NCBI GenBank assembly: GCA_030533085.1
Contig: JAUNJZ010000005.1
Location: forward strand, 18,447 to 82,446
Source of the DNA: Synergistaceae bacterium
GTDB lineage: Bacteria; Synergistota; Synergistia; Synergistales; Synergistaceae
Direction of reading: 5' to 3'
DNA length: 64,000 nt
Below the pieces are notes generated by a model that saw only the letters and a program-made list of their open reading frames with translations, did no database searches and was not told the origin of the DNA. How positions within the stretch are numbered: position 1 is the stretch's first letter; each line of letters opens with the position of its first letter. Below, piece after piece: positions 33,127 through 42,056 of the stretch. The position numbers were made by a program, and so were the translations under genes.

Positions 33127-33381
33127 TCACCACCTCCCCTGAGACGCCGGAATAAGATTCGCGCACCCGCCGGTTAGGGAATACGCGAATATGAGAGGCG
33201 AACGAATACGGCCTCTCTTTTGTTTCGTTTTTAAATCGGAAATGGCGGCAGCGGCGGTATGAAAAGCTGAATAGAGAAGAGTCTTGTTTAGAAACTCTCT
33301 CTCGTTAAATGTATATGCCGGAGAAATATATATACTGAAAGCAGCTATGGCGTTATGATATCCGCCGTTATCTTCTTTCAC
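33127..33381 (-). CDS. Possible small protein between riboswitch and surface protein
   Basis: 84 codons from GTG 33381, with a good GGGAGGAG ribosome site nine bases ahead. The sequence (KEDNGGYHNAIAAFSIYIS at the start) matches no family I know and its codon use is less biased than that of the neighbours. It lies on the same strand and transcript as the surface protein, between the c-di-GMP-like aptamer and the surface gene. It may be a real small gene, a leader used for coupling, or chance. Confidence 0.3.
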   Translation of the reverse strand: MKEDNGGYHNAIAAFSIYISPAYTFNEREFLNKTLLYSAFHTAAAAISDLKTKQKRGRIRSPLIFAYSLTGGCANLIPASQGRW

Positions 33382-33457
33382 GCGCGCCGTCTCCTCCCAT
33401 GAATGACCGGCCACTTAAACGGAAAATGTGATACCGGGCGGACATGCGAACAGAGGG

Positions 33458-33541
33458 CACGACTATATCCCTGAGGCAACCGGCTGTCATGACTTTCGTC
33501 TTAGACCCGTGGTTTTCCGAAACCGCCTTTCAGCGGTCGTG
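33458..33541 (-). ncRNA. Cyclic-di-GMP-I-type (GEMM) riboswitch aptamer
   Basis: On the minus strand: closing stem CACGA/TCGTG (33537-33541 with 33458-33462); P2 stem CCGCT with a GAAA tetraloop (33523-33536); joining CGGAAAACC, close to the GEMM ACGCAAAGCC; then ACGGGTCTAAG ... CATGACAGCCGGTTGCC, matching the GEMM P3 strand. TCTAAG/CATGA is an 11-nucleotide GAAA-tetraloop receptor, the known docking partner of the P2 loop. The expression platform is not obvious; no U-tract terminator lies between here and the surface gene. Confidence 0.65.
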
Positions 33542-33562
33542 GCTTTTTCTCTTCTCTTTCGC

Positions 33563-33568
33563 ATTATA
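33563..33568 (-). promoter_or_regulatory. -10 box upstream of the riboswitch
   Basis: Perfect TATAAT on the minus strand, 22 bases before the aptamer. A candidate -35 TTGTAC lies 20 bases upstream, a long spacing. The 735-base gap 33032-33766 also holds the surface-gene leader with an inverted repeat at 33076-33093, and the AT-rich upstream region of the macro-domain gene. Confidence 0.5.
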
Positions 33569-33766
33569 AAACAGCAAGTACAACAAAAGTACAACAAATC
33601 CGCCCCCTTTTCGCCCTAAAAGATGTAATTTATACAAATTTTAACGAGAAATTTTTGCTCTTGTAACTTTTTGTATTAAATGACGCTCTCTCTGTTATCT
33701 TTCTGCCTCCGCTGACGGCCTTTTCTGTTAAAATTTACATAATATCCGGCGAAAGGGGAGTTTTTT

Positions 33767-34231
33767 ATGGCGTTTGAAATCATCAGCGGAGATATTACGA
33801 AAATAAAGGCGGACGCCGTCGTCAACGCGGCCAATACGGGGCTGCGCGCGGGCGGCGGGGTCTGCGGCGCGATATTCGCGGCGGCGGGAGCCGCGGAGCT
33901 GCAAAGGGCCTGCGACGAAATCGGAGGCTGCGAAACGGGGCAGGCCGTTATAACGCCGGGCTTCAAGCTGGCCGCAAGGTATATAATCCACACGGTCGGG
34001 CCGGTATGGCGCGGCGGCGGCAGCGGCGAGGAAGGTCTTCTGAGAGACTGCTACCTGAGCTCGCTGAAGCTGGCGAAGGAAAATGGCTGCCGCTCCGTGG
34101 CCTTTCCGCTGATATCCGCCGGCATTTACGGTTACCCCAGGGAAGAGGCGCTGCGTATCGCGGAGGAGTCAATCAAAGAATTTTTACGGGAAAACGGGGA
34201 TATGAAGGTCTCGCTGCTTCTCTTCGGCTGA
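33767..34231 (+). CDS. Macro-domain ADP-ribose hydrolase
   Basis: 154 aa, a complete macro domain: [30 protein letters not shown] gives the Asn-rich ADP-ribose pocket, and [16 protein letters not shown] the second loop. Related MacroD/YmdB proteins remove O-acetyl groups from ADP-ribose or ADP-ribose from acidic residues. GAAAGGGGAG lies seven bases before the ATG. Single gene between the divergent surface-protein unit and the MATE gene. Confidence 0.93.
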   Translation: MAFEIISGDITKIKADAVVNAANTGLRAGGGVCGAIFAAAGAAELQRACDEIGGCETGQAVITPGFKLAARYIIHTVGPVWRGGGSGEEGLLRDCYLSSLKLAKENGCRSVAFPLISAGIYGYPREEALRIAEESIKEFLRENGDMKVSLLLFG

Positions 34232-34356
34232 GCGGCGGCTCTCATACAGCGCAGAAGAGGCGCGTCGTTTTTTGCTCTGTAAAAACAGTATAATAATATA
34301 CGATACGGCGCTCGATTTTTACGCGGGCGCTATTTCTGCGGCGGGGCGGAGGCGCT

Positions 34357-35745
34357 ATGGAGGGCAAACTGAGTCAGAGAGAGATAGAAATATTTGAAAC
34401 GATGCCGGCTCCGCGGGCTGTGGCGGCTCTTGCCGTGCCCTCCGTTATCAGCCAGCTGATCCTCGTGGTCTACAATCTTGCCGACACATGGTATATCGGA
34501 CAGCTCAACGATACGGAGATGATGGCGGCGGTGACGCTCTCCTTTCCGGTATTTCTCATGCTCACGGCGCTGGCGAATCTCTTCGGAATCGGCGGCGCGA
34601 GCCTGCTTTCGCGGTCGCTGGGCGAGCACAATTACGAGCGGGCGCGCGCGGCCGGAGCTTCTAGCGCGTGGCTGGCGGCCGCAATTACGCTCGCCTGGTC
34701 GCTGGCCGTAATGCTCTGGCGCGTACCGCTGCTGCGCGCGCTTGGCGCGGACGCCGGTACGATAGATTACGCGAGCGGCTACCTTTTCTGGACTGTAGTC
34801 GTCGGCGGTCTGCCTACGGTGATGAATATGCTGCTCGCGCATCTGATCCGCGCGGAGGGGGCGTCGCGGGAGGCAAGCGTCGGCATGAGTATCGGCGGTC
34901 TGCTGAATATACTGCTCGACCCTCTTTTCATTTACGACCAGGGGCTGGGAATGGGGATAGAGGGAGCCGCCGTAGCTACATGTATCTCGAACGCCGCCGC
35001 CGCGCTCTATCTCCTGCGTTACCTTTTCCGCAGCCGGAAAGAAAATGTCATTTCGCTCTCACCGCGCTATTTAAGCCTCAAAAGAAAGGTCTCCGGCGAC
35101 ATCATCTTTGTCGGCTTGCCCTCGTCGATTCAGTTTATGATGAGCGTCTTCTCCAACGCCGCGCTGAATTATCTGATGGCCGCTTACACGGCGAGCGCCC
35201 TCTCCGCCGTCGGGATCGTCAAAAAGGTCGATATGGTTCCAACTCATGTCGTTCAGGGAATATGCAGCGGAGTTATCCCGCTTATGGCGTATAATTACGC
35301 CTCCGGCAGCTACGGGCGTCTATGGCGCTGCGTCCGGATAGCGGGGCTGTGTTCGTTGGGAGTCACGCTGTCTTATCTGGCGCTCTGCGAGTCGTTCGCC
35401 CCTCTCGTCATACGGATATTCATAGATAACAGCAAAACGGTGGAACAGGGGGCGGCGTTCCTGCGGATGCATTGCATGGCTACTCCGTTTCTTGCGATAT
35501 TCTTCCTCATAGTAGCCTTTTTTCAGGCCACGGGCAGGGGCACGCCGGCGCTTTTCCTCTCTTTCCTGCGCAAGGGGGCGCTGGACATTCCATTCATGGC
35601 CGTGATGAATATCTTCTGGCCGATGTACGGAATCATGGCCGTGCAGCCGATGATGGATTTTATAACCGCCGCCGTATGCCTCATGATGTACCGGCTCTTT
35701 CAGAAAAGCGACGGGCGGAAGCCGGAAGCGCGCGAAAGCTCCTGA
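34357..35745 (+). CDS. MATE-family efflux transporter
   Basis: 462 aa with about twelve membrane helices. VPSVISQLILVVYNLADTWYIGQL at the start and the symmetrical second half (VGLPSSIQFMMSVFSNAALNYL) are typical of the NorM/MepA-like MATE family, which exports cationic drugs or metabolites in exchange for Na+ or H+. Start at ATG 34357; a TATAAT box lies about 65 bases upstream (34289-34294). Confidence 0.93.
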   Translation: MEGKLSQREIEIFETMPAPRAVAALAVPSVISQLILVVYNLADTWYIGQLNDTEMMAAVTLSFPVFLMLTALANLFGIGGASLLSRSLGEHNYERARAAGASSAWLAAAITLAWSLAVMLWRVPLLRALGADAGTIDYASGYLFWTVVVGGLPTVMNMLLAHLIRAEGASREASVGMSIGGLLNILLDPLFIYDQGLGMGIEGAAVATCISNAAAALYLLRYLFRSRKENVISLSPRYLSLKRKVSGDIIFVGLPSSIQFMMSVFSNAALNYLMAAYTASALSAVGIVKKVDMVPTHVVQGICSGVIPLMAYNYASGSYGRLWRCVRIAGLCSLGVTLSYLALCESFAPLVIRIFIDNSKTVEQGAAFLRMHCMATPFLAIFFLIVAFFQATGRGTPALFLSFLRKGALDIPFMAVMNIFWPMYGIMAVQPMMDFITAAVCLMMYRLFQKSDGRKPEARESS

Positions 35746-35901
35746 AGGCCGCGTGTATATAATCGGCGGCTGTTTGCGTTGTTTTCCCGCGCGGGAGGAT
35801 TATCTGTATAAATTTTTCCACAAGGCGCGCATTTAGGGGTAAAATCTTTTAGGTTGTCTGATGAGATAATTTCCTTTAACTTTGAGAGGAGTTTTTGTTA
35901 A

Positions 35902-37836
35902 ATGAGAGTCACAGAGGAGATGCGGAATTTCAAGGCGGAGAGTATCGGCGAGGAATGTGCGGCAAGGCTGCGGGAGGCGGCGCGCGAGGCCCGTATGTGG
36001 GCCGTCGTGGCGACCTCGGCCGCTAACAGCGGCCATCCGGCGGGGGCGCTTTCGTCGATGGATATTTATATCACGCTGCTGGGCGCGGCCAACGTCTCGC
36101 CGGAGCTGGCCGACTCGCCGGAGCGCGACCGTATCGTCGTAAGCCACGGCCATACTTCGGCGGGCTTTTACGCGGCGCTTGCGGCTTACGGCTTCTTCCC
36201 CGCCCATGAAATGGCGGCGAATTTCCGCCGCGCCGGCAGCCCCTATCAGGGACATGTCGAGCGCGACGTCCCCGGCGTGGACTGGGGTACAGGCAATCTC
36301 GGCCAGGGGCTGGCGGCCGGCGTCGGCTTCGCGCTCGCTGCGCGCGCCCGCGGCTCAAAGGCTCACAGCTGGGTGGTGATGGGAGACGGCGAGCAGGTCA
36401 AGGGGCAGGTAGCCGAGGCTCGCAGGATCGCGGCGAAGGAAAAGCTGACAAATCTCACCGCGCTGGTGGACTGGAATGACATTCAGATAAGCGGACGTCT
36501 TGAAGATGTTATGCCGGCCGATATCCCCGCGCTCTGGGCAGCCGACGGCTGGAGGGTGCTGGAGTGCGACGGCCACGACTACAACGCGCTGTATACGGCG
36601 ATGAAGTCCGCCGCGGCTTCGGAGAAACCGGCCGTTATTCTCTGCAAAACGGTTATGGGCAAGGGCGTCTCCTTTATGGAAAATATTCCGGATTATCACG
36701 GAAAAGCTGCCTCCGGCGAAAAGCTGGAAGAGGCTTTGAAGGAGCTGGGCGGCGATATGTCGCTCTTTAACGCGGCGCTGGCCGAACGCAAGGGGCCGCT
36801 GCCGGCCGGACGCAGCGTAAAGCTCGAAAGAGCCGCGCTCGACACAGGCGCGCCGCGCACATATACAAAGGATGACAAGAAAGACAACCGCGGAGCTTTC
36901 GGCAAGGCTCTGGCTGACGTCGGAGAGCTGAACCGCAAAAAAGAGGGGGCCGCCCCGCTGCTCGTCTTCGACTGCGACCTCGCCGGGTCGGTAAAGGTGG
37001 ACGGCTTCGCCAAGCTTTGCCCTGAGAACTTCATTGAGGCCGGAATACAGGAGCATTGCGTGGCCACGGCGGCGGGGGCCGCCTCTGTAGCCGGAGTCGT
37101 CTCCGTCTGGGCCGATTTTGCCGTTTTCGGCAGCGACGAGGTCTACAACCAGCAGCGGCTCAACGATATAAACCGCGCCGGAACTAAAACGGTGCTCACC
37201 CACTCCGGCCTCGACGTCGGAGAGGACGGAATGACGCACCAGTGCATAGATTACGTCGGCCTTTTCAGAAACTGCTTCGGCTGGCGCGTGATCGTGCCTG
37301 CCGACCCGAACCAGACGGACCGCGCGACGCGCTGGATGCTCGCCGAGCCGGGCAATATCTGTCTGGCCATGGGGCGCGGCACGCTCCCGGTGATTGTTGA
37401 CGAAAAGGGAGAGCCCTTCTACGGCGGCGATTATAAATTCCGCGACGGAGAAATCGACCTGCTGCGCGACGGCAGGGACGCCGTGATACTCTCTATGGGA
37501 CACATGGCGGGGCGCGCGATAGAGGCGCGCGAGACGCTTGCCGCCGAGGGGATAAGCGTCAGGGTGCTGCACTGCGCGACGCCGCTTTCGATGGACAGCG
37601 AACGGCTCTTCGAGCTGACGGGCGGCCTGCCGCTGCTCACCTGCGAGGATCACCACGCGGACAGCGGCCTCGGCGCCGCTGCGGCGCTGGCCTTCGCGCG
37701 CGCAGGCAAAGCCGTGAAGATAAAGAATATAGGCGTCACCCGTTACGGACTTTCCGGCTCCAATAAGGACGTGCTGGCCGATATGGGGCTGGACGCGGCC
37801 GGGATAGCGGCCGGCGTAAGGGAACTGCTGAAATGA
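35902..37836 (+). CDS. tkt: Transketolase
   Basis: 644 aa in one chain. SANSGHPAGALSSMDI, DWGTGNLGQGLAAGVGFALA and the thiamine-diphosphate motif GDGEQVKGQ ending at the WNDIQ Asn are present in the N-terminal half, with EAGIQEHCVATAAGA (catalytic Glu) and DEVYNQQRL in the pyrimidine domain. GAGAGGAG precedes the ATG. It moves two-carbon units in the pentose phosphate pathway. Its stop overlaps the start of the next gene (ATGA), the first of a run of coupled genes. Confidence 0.95.
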   Translation: MRVTEEMRNFKAESIGEECAARLREAAREARMWAVVATSAANSGHPAGALSSMDIYITLLGAANVSPELADSPERDRIVVSHGHTSAGFYAALAAYGFFPAHEMAANFRRAGSPYQGHVERDVPGVDWGTGNLGQGLAAGVGFALAARARGSKAHSWVVMGDGEQVKGQVAEARRIAAKEKLTNLTALVDWNDIQISGRLEDVMPADIPALWAADGWRVLECDGHDYNALYTAMKSAAASEKPAVILCKTVMGKGVSFMENIPDYHGKAASGEKLEEALKELGGDMSLFNAALAERKGPLPAGRSVKLERAALDTGAPRTYTKDDKKDNRGAFGKALADVGELNRKKEGAAPLLVFDCDLAGSVKVDGFAKLCPENFIEAGIQEHCVATAAGAASVAGVVSVWADFAVFGSDEVYNQQRLNDINRAGTKTVLTHSGLDVGEDGMTHQCIDYVGLFRNCFGWRVIVPADPNQTDRATRWMLAEPGNICLAMGRGTLPVIVDEKGEPFYGGDYKFRDGEIDLLRDGRDAVILSMGHMAGRAIEARETLAAEGISVRVLHCATPLSMDSERLFELTGGLPLLTCEDHHADSGLGAAAALAFARAGKAVKIKNIGVTRYGLSGSNKDVLADMGLDAAGIAAGVRELLK

Positions 37837-38648
37837 TAGAGGCGGGAGATCTGGTCTTCATCTGGAATCCAAAGAAGGGCGACAGCTTCCTCGTCAAGGT
37901 TCAGCCGGGGCAGTCGCAGGGAACGCACTTCGGACAGATAAAGCACAGCGAGCTGATGCAGCATGACTACGGCGAGGGGGTCAGGACGCCGAAGGGAGAG
38001 ATATACTTCCTGCTGCGCCCGACGCTTGGAGAGTATACGCGCCGCCTCAAAAGGCAGACGCAGATAGTATTCCCCAAAGAGGCCGGCTTCATCATCGAAC
38101 ATCTGAATATATTTCCGGGCTGCACGGTAGTCGAGTGCGGCACCGGCTCCGGCAGCCTCTGCTGCACCTTCGCCCACTTCGTAGGCGACGGCGGCAAGGT
38201 CTGTACCTACGACCGCCGCGAGGAATTTTCCGCGCTCGCGCGAAAAAACGCCGAAAAATGGGGCGTCGCTCACCGGATAGAATTCAACGTCCGTTCGCTC
38301 GACGAGGGCTTCAAGGAGCGTAACGCCGACGCGGTATTCCTCGACGTACCCGCGCCGTGGGAGTATATTGACAAGGCATATGAGGCGCTGGCGCCCGGAA
38401 ATCATTTAGGGATACTCGTGCCGACGACGAATCAGATATCCGAAACGCTCCGCGCCTTGCAGGAATTCGGCTTCGCCGACGTGCAGGTCGTGGAGCTGAT
38501 GCTTCGATACTTCAAGACGGAGCCTAACAGGATACGCCCGGAGGATATGATGATAGGACACACCGGTTATCTTATCTTCGCCGCCAAGGCGCTGCCGCCG
38601 GAGCCGGAAGAGCCGGAAAGCGGCGGCGAAGCGGAGGACGCGAAGTAA
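37833..38648 (+). CDS. trmI: tRNA (adenine-58-N1)-methyltransferase
   Basis: 271 aa. The N-terminal beta domain is followed by the SAM-binding ECGTGSGSLCC motif; FLDVPAPWEYID carries the catalytic DxPxPW-like region of TrmI. The pre-motif QIVFPKEAGFII is also typical. It methylates A58 in the T-loop of tRNAs. The Glu/Pro-rich tail is unconserved. Coupled to transketolase by ATGA. Confidence 0.94.
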   Translation: MIEAGDLVFIWNPKKGDSFLVKVQPGQSQGTHFGQIKHSELMQHDYGEGVRTPKGEIYFLLRPTLGEYTRRLKRQTQIVFPKEAGFIIEHLNIFPGCTVVECGTGSGSLCCTFAHFVGDGGKVCTYDRREEFSALARKNAEKWGVAHRIEFNVRSLDEGFKERNADAVFLDVPAPWEYIDKAYEALAPGNHLGILVPTTNQISETLRALQEFGFADVQVVELMLRYFKTEPNRIRPEDMMIGHTGYLIFAAKALPPEPEEPESGGEAEDAK

Positions 38649-38650
38649 AA

Positions 38651-39220
38651 TTGGAGCGAAAAAAGCTGCTGCTGCATATCTGCTGCGCTCCGGACGCATC
38701 GACGCCGTGGCCGGAGCTGATAGCGGAGGGCTACGACGCGGCGGGATTTTTCTACGGCGGAAATATACAGCCGCGCGGGGAATATGAAAAAAGGGCGGAG
38801 GCCCTCTCCGCGCTCGCCCTCCATACCGGCGCGGAAGTTTTTTCAGCCCCCTACCTGCCGGAGCGATGGCTTGTTGCGGTCGAAGGGCTGGAGGACGAGC
38901 CGGAGCGCGGCGCGAGATGCGCCGTATGCTTTCGCGTACAGCTTGAGGCCGCGGCGCGTTTCGCATCTGAAAACGGCTTCCCGCTCCTCTGCACCACGCT
39001 CACGATAAGCCCGCACAAGGATGTGAGGCTGATCAATGAAATCGGCGCAAAGCTCTGCGCGGAGCGGGGGCTTACATGGCTGGAAAGGATATGGCGCAAG
39101 AAAGAGGGCTTCAGGCGCTCAGTCGAAGAAAGCAAAAGGCTGGGGCTGTACAGACAGAACTACTGCGGCTGCCTTTTTTCGCTCAGGAGCCGCGCGGAAT
39201 CAGGGGTGAAGCAACAATGA
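38651..39220 (+). CDS. queH: Epoxyqueuosine reductase QueH
   Basis: 189 aa. Conserved cysteine sets LHICCAPDAS, RCAVCF and NYCGCLFS are those of QueH (DUF208), which reduces epoxyqueuosine to queuosine in tRNA without B12, an alternative to QueG. TTG start at 38651, two bases after the trmI stop. It overlaps the next gene by ATGA. With trmI it makes a small tRNA-modification pair. Confidence 0.92.
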   Translation: MERKKLLLHICCAPDASTPWPELIAEGYDAAGFFYGGNIQPRGEYEKRAEALSALALHTGAEVFSAPYLPERWLVAVEGLEDEPERGARCAVCFRVQLEAAARFASENGFPLLCTTLTISPHKDVRLINEIGAKLCAERGLTWLERIWRKKEGFRRSVEESKRLGLYRQNYCGCLFSLRSRAESGVKQQ

Positions 39221-40203
39221 CGGAAAATAAAAAGCTTCCGGCGGGCAAGCTCTCGCCGGAAGCGCTCAAACGCAGCGTACTTTCATACCGCGGCGCGCCG
39301 CGCCCGGAGCTGCTTATAGGCCCCGGCGTCGGCGAAGACGCCGCCGTGATAAAATGGCCCGAGGGGAAATATATGATATTCGCCTCCGACCCGATAGTCG
39401 GCGCGGACAAAGGTGCCGGACGCCTGCTGGTGAGGATAAATTCAAATGACATCGCCTCCAAGGGCGGAGACCCCGCCTATCTGACGGTTACGCTGATATT
39501 GCCCCCCTCCATGGGCGAAGAAGGGGCGGCTCGCATAATGAATGAAATAGACGAGGAGTGCCGCGCGCAGGGGATAGCCGTTGCGGGAGGGCACACCGAA
39601 TTTAACGACCGCTACGACCGACCGGTCATAATGGGGGCGCTTGTCGGCACAGCCGACAAAGTGATGCGCGCGACGGATGTATCAGAAGGCGATATGCTCA
39701 TCGTGACAAAGCATCTCGGCATAGAGGGAATGTCGATATTGGCGCTCGACAGACCGGAGCTGCTCTCCCCCTTCATGAGCGAGGAGGAGATCTCCGAAAT
39801 AGTCTCATGGTCTGAAATGACCTCCGTGCTGGCGGAATCGCGCATTCTGCGCGGCTTCGCGAAGTTCATGCACGACCCCACAGAGGGGGGCTTCCTGGGC
39901 GGCCTTGATGAGATATCTTCCCTCTGCGGACTCAGCGCCGAGATAGACTTTGACGCGCTGCCCGTCCACCCGCTCACAAGGCGCGCCGCTGAAATGCTGC
40001 GCTTCGACCCGCTGCGTCTCATCGCCTCCGGCTCGCTGCTGGCGGTAGTTCCGGAGCGCCGCGCGAAGGAGGCGCGGGAGGCACTGAAAGCGGCAGGCTT
40101 CGACTCCGTAACGGCCGGACGCATGGCGGGGGCTTTGAAGACCCCTCTTCCGGAGCCTGCGGAAGAGCTGTGGCGGCTGCTGAAAATGGGTAAAGAAGCA
40201 TGA
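39217..40203 (+). CDS. AIR synthase-related protein (HypE/ThiL-like ATP-binding fold)
   Basis: About 328 aa. GPGVGEDAAVI, FASDPIVGADKGAG and NSNDIASKGGDPAYLTV match the N-terminal ATP/metal domain of the PurM superfamily, and MHDPTEGGFLGGL with ASGSLLAVVP the C-terminal domain. It is closer to the HypE-like AIR synthase-related group than to PurM, ThiL or SelD; the reaction is unknown. The ATG at 39217 overlaps the queH stop; the open frame from 39076 is the wrong start. The next gene overlaps it by four bases. Confidence 0.85.
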   Translation: MTENKKLPAGKLSPEALKRSVLSYRGAPRPELLIGPGVGEDAAVIKWPEGKYMIFASDPIVGADKGAGRLLVRINSNDIASKGGDPAYLTVTLILPPSMGEEGAARIMNEIDEECRAQGIAVAGGHTEFNDRYDRPVIMGALVGTADKVMRATDVSEGDMLIVTKHLGIEGMSILALDRPELLSPFMSEEEISEIVSWSEMTSVLAESRILRGFAKFMHDPTEGGFLGGLDEISSLCGLSAEIDFDALPVHPLTRRAAEMLRFDPLRLIASGSLLAVVPERRAKEAREALKAAGFDSVTAGRMAGALKTPLPEPAEELWRLLKMGKEA

Positions 40204-41291
40204 TGAAAGAACATATCATAAAAAGATGCTCTCTGCTGCGCGAAGAGATGAAGAAAAGCGGCGCGGACGCCTTCGTCATACTGACGGAAGAGGATACGAA
40301 CTGGGAAAGCCTCTTTTATATGAGCGGCTTTCGCGGCACGTCAGGGGCGCTGCTGCTCTATCGCGACGACGAGGCGGAGCTTATACTTGACGGGCGCTAC
40401 GCGGCGCAGGGGCGCGAGCAGTCCCCGCACCGCACAGCCGAACAGCGCGGCGACCTCGTCGGCGAGCTGCGCGAGAAGCTGAAAAAACACGGCGCGGCAA
40501 GGATACTCTGCGAGGCCGAAAAGACATATCACAAAAGCTGGCAAAAGCTCTCTGACGGGCTGGGAAGCTGGGAGGACGGCGGAGAAATCATCAGGAGGCT
40601 GCGCCGCCGCAAAGACGCCGGCGAGATAGCCGAGATCAGAAAGGCCGCCGATATCGGCGCAAAGGCATTCCTTGAAGCGCTGGAATCAGTCCGTCCCGGC
40701 ATGACCGAAAAAGAGTTCGCGGCGCTGCTGAATTACAGAATCGCGGCCTCCGGAGGCGAAAGCGGCTTTGATATGATCGTCGCCTCCGGCCCGCGCGGCG
40801 CGCTGCCGCACGGACGTGCCACGGATAAGGAGATAGGGCGCGGAGAAGCTGTAACAGTAGACTACGGCGCGCGCTGGAACGGCTACTTCTGCGACATCAC
40901 GAGAAATTTTTCCATCGGCGAGCCGGACGGCGAGATTCTTGAAAGGCACGCGCTGATAACTGAGGCTCACAGAGCCGGAGCCGCGTCGCTCCGCGCGGGG
41001 GCGTCGGGAGCGGCGGCGCACGGCGAAGCGGTGAAGATATTCGCCGCCGAGGGGCTGGAAAAATATTTCACTCACAGCCTGGGGCACGGCCTCGGCCTGG
41101 AGATACATGAATCGCCGCTGCTCTCGCCGCGCAGGGACGACATACTCCGCGAGGGAGACGTCGTGACGATAGAGCCGGGGCTGTACATTGAGGGCAAAGG
41201 CGGCATGAGGCTGGAGGACGACTACCTGATAAGCGCGGAGGGGGCCGAAAGGCTGACGAAAAGCTTAAATCAGCGTTTTTACATTGCCTGA
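40200..41291 (+). CDS. Xaa-Pro aminopeptidase-like M24 metallopeptidase
   Basis: 363 aa. A creatinase-like N-terminal domain leads to the M24 pita-bread domain with metal ligands in VDYGARWNGYFCDITR (two Asp), SLGHGLGLEIHE (His), TIEPGLYIEG (Glu) and GGMRLEDDYL (Glu). This is the YpdF/PepP-like group that cleaves X-Pro bonds, in keeping with a peptide-fermenting life. Start at the first of two ATG codons, overlapping the previous stop. Confidence 0.93.
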   Translation: MMKEHIIKRCSLLREEMKKSGADAFVILTEEDTNWESLFYMSGFRGTSGALLLYRDDEAELILDGRYAAQGREQSPHRTAEQRGDLVGELREKLKKHGAARILCEAEKTYHKSWQKLSDGLGSWEDGGEIIRRLRRRKDAGEIAEIRKAADIGAKAFLEALESVRPGMTEKEFAALLNYRIAASGGESGFDMIVASGPRGALPHGRATDKEIGRGEAVTVDYGARWNGYFCDITRNFSIGEPDGEILERHALITEAHRAGAASLRAGASGAAAHGEAVKIFAAEGLEKYFTHSLGHGLGLEIHESPLLSPRRDDILREGDVVTIEPGLYIEGKGGMRLEDDYLISAEGAERLTKSLNQRFYIA

Positions 41292-41308
41292 AAACAACTT
41301 AAAACTGT

Positions 41309-41314
41309 TATAAT
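41309..41314 (+). promoter_or_regulatory. -10 box of the rubredoxin gene
   Basis: Perfect TATAAT; the best -35 is TTGCCT (41284-41289) at a long 19-base spacing, inside the end of the peptidase gene. Confidence 0.5.
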
Positions 41315-41360
41315 AGTCCACGTAGTTTTCGACAAAAACGACAAAGGAGAGAATAAAACG

Positions 41361-41519
41361 ATGAAAAAATATGTCTGCACAGTCTGCGGTTACGTTTACG
41401 ACCCGGAAATCGGCGATCCTGATTCAGGAATAGCGGCGGGAACGGCCTTTGAAGATATCCCCGACGGATGGGTCTGCCCCGTCTGCGGCGTAGGCAAGGA
41501 TATGTTCGAAGCCCAATAA
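41361..41519 (+). CDS. Rubredoxin
   Basis: 52 aa, full length. It reads [19 protein letters not shown] and continues to a second pair [10 protein letters not shown], so both C-x2-C iron knuckles are intact. AAAGGAGAG precedes the ATG. A small electron carrier for oxygen or superoxide defence or other redox enzymes; no partner gene (rubrerythrin, superoxide reductase) is adjacent. Confidence 0.95.
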   Translation: MKKYVCTVCGYVYDPEIGDPDSGIAAGTAFEDIPDGWVCPVCGVGKDMFEAQ

Positions 41520-41588
41520 AAACATAAGGGCGAATCTCCGGGGGCGCGTGAAACGACAGCCGGCCCCCGCGGAAAAGAGCAAAAACAG

Positions 41589-41614
41589 TGCGGAGCCGGC
41601 AGGCTCCGCATTTT
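41589..41614. terminator. Terminator between rubredoxin and YaiI-family gene
   Basis: Perfect 9-bp TGCGGAGCC/GGCTCCGCA stem with a GGCA loop and TTTT on the plus strand. On the minus strand it is followed after a few bases by a T-rich run, so it may serve both convergent genes. Confidence 0.85.
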
Positions 41615-42056
41615 ATATTTCCTTCGCTTCCGAAATCATTCTTTCCAGCTCTTTCGCAAAGCGTTCGTCGTCCTCCTTCGCGCGTTTGTGCGGGCCTTTC
41701 GTCCTCCCGCCGCTCCGGCGGTATCTGGCCTTCAGCTCGCGCTCTTCGAGGCTGGCGTCCATCGTCTCCTGCCTGTATTCAAAGCCTGACGGACTGATGG
41801 CGCGGGCCCTTTTCCCAAGCGCCATCGCAGCGAGGCCGATATCCTGCGTCACTATCAGGTCTCCGGCTTCGCTGAGGTTTATTATCCTGATGTCGGCCTC
41901 CTGCGGGTCTCCGCCTGTTACTATGTGATTGGCGGAGATTATCTCGTGATTGAAGTTCGCGACGGTCAGCAGCTCTATCCCGGCTCTCGCGGCGATTGCC
42001 GCCGCCCGCTCGAATGCGCCGCGCGGGCAGGCGTCTGCGTCGATTATGAGCTTCAT
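41613..42056 (-). CDS. YaiI/YqxD family protein (UPF0178)
   Basis: 147 aa. LIIDADACP at the start, TGGDPQEADIRI and DLIVTQDIGLAAMAL are the acidic signature motifs of the family, which has a PIN/NYN-like nuclease fold; the activity is not established. Its start overlaps the stop of the upstream gene (TGATG), so the two are coupled. Confidence 0.92.
   Translation of the reverse strand: MKLIIDADACPRGAFERAAAIAARAGIELLTVANFNHEIISANHIVTGGDPQEADIRIINLSEAGDLIVTQDIGLAAMALGKRARAISPSGFEYRQETMDASLEERELKARYRRSGGRTKGPHKRAKEDDERFAKELERMISEAKEI

Noticed and set aside
33193..33217. GAGAGGC/GCCTCTC hairpin with TTTTG on the plus strand as a terminator
   Set aside because: No plus-strand gene ends here; it lies inside the minus-strand leader and the pairing is probably incidental or part of the possible small frame.
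34289..34294. TATAAT upstream of the MATE gene as a full promoter
   Set aside because: No -35 box at a usable spacing, so it is mentioned only in the gene entry.
36355..37656. 433-codon open frame on the minus strand
   Set aside because: Shadow of transketolase with Arg/Ala/Val-rich low-information sequence; no motif.
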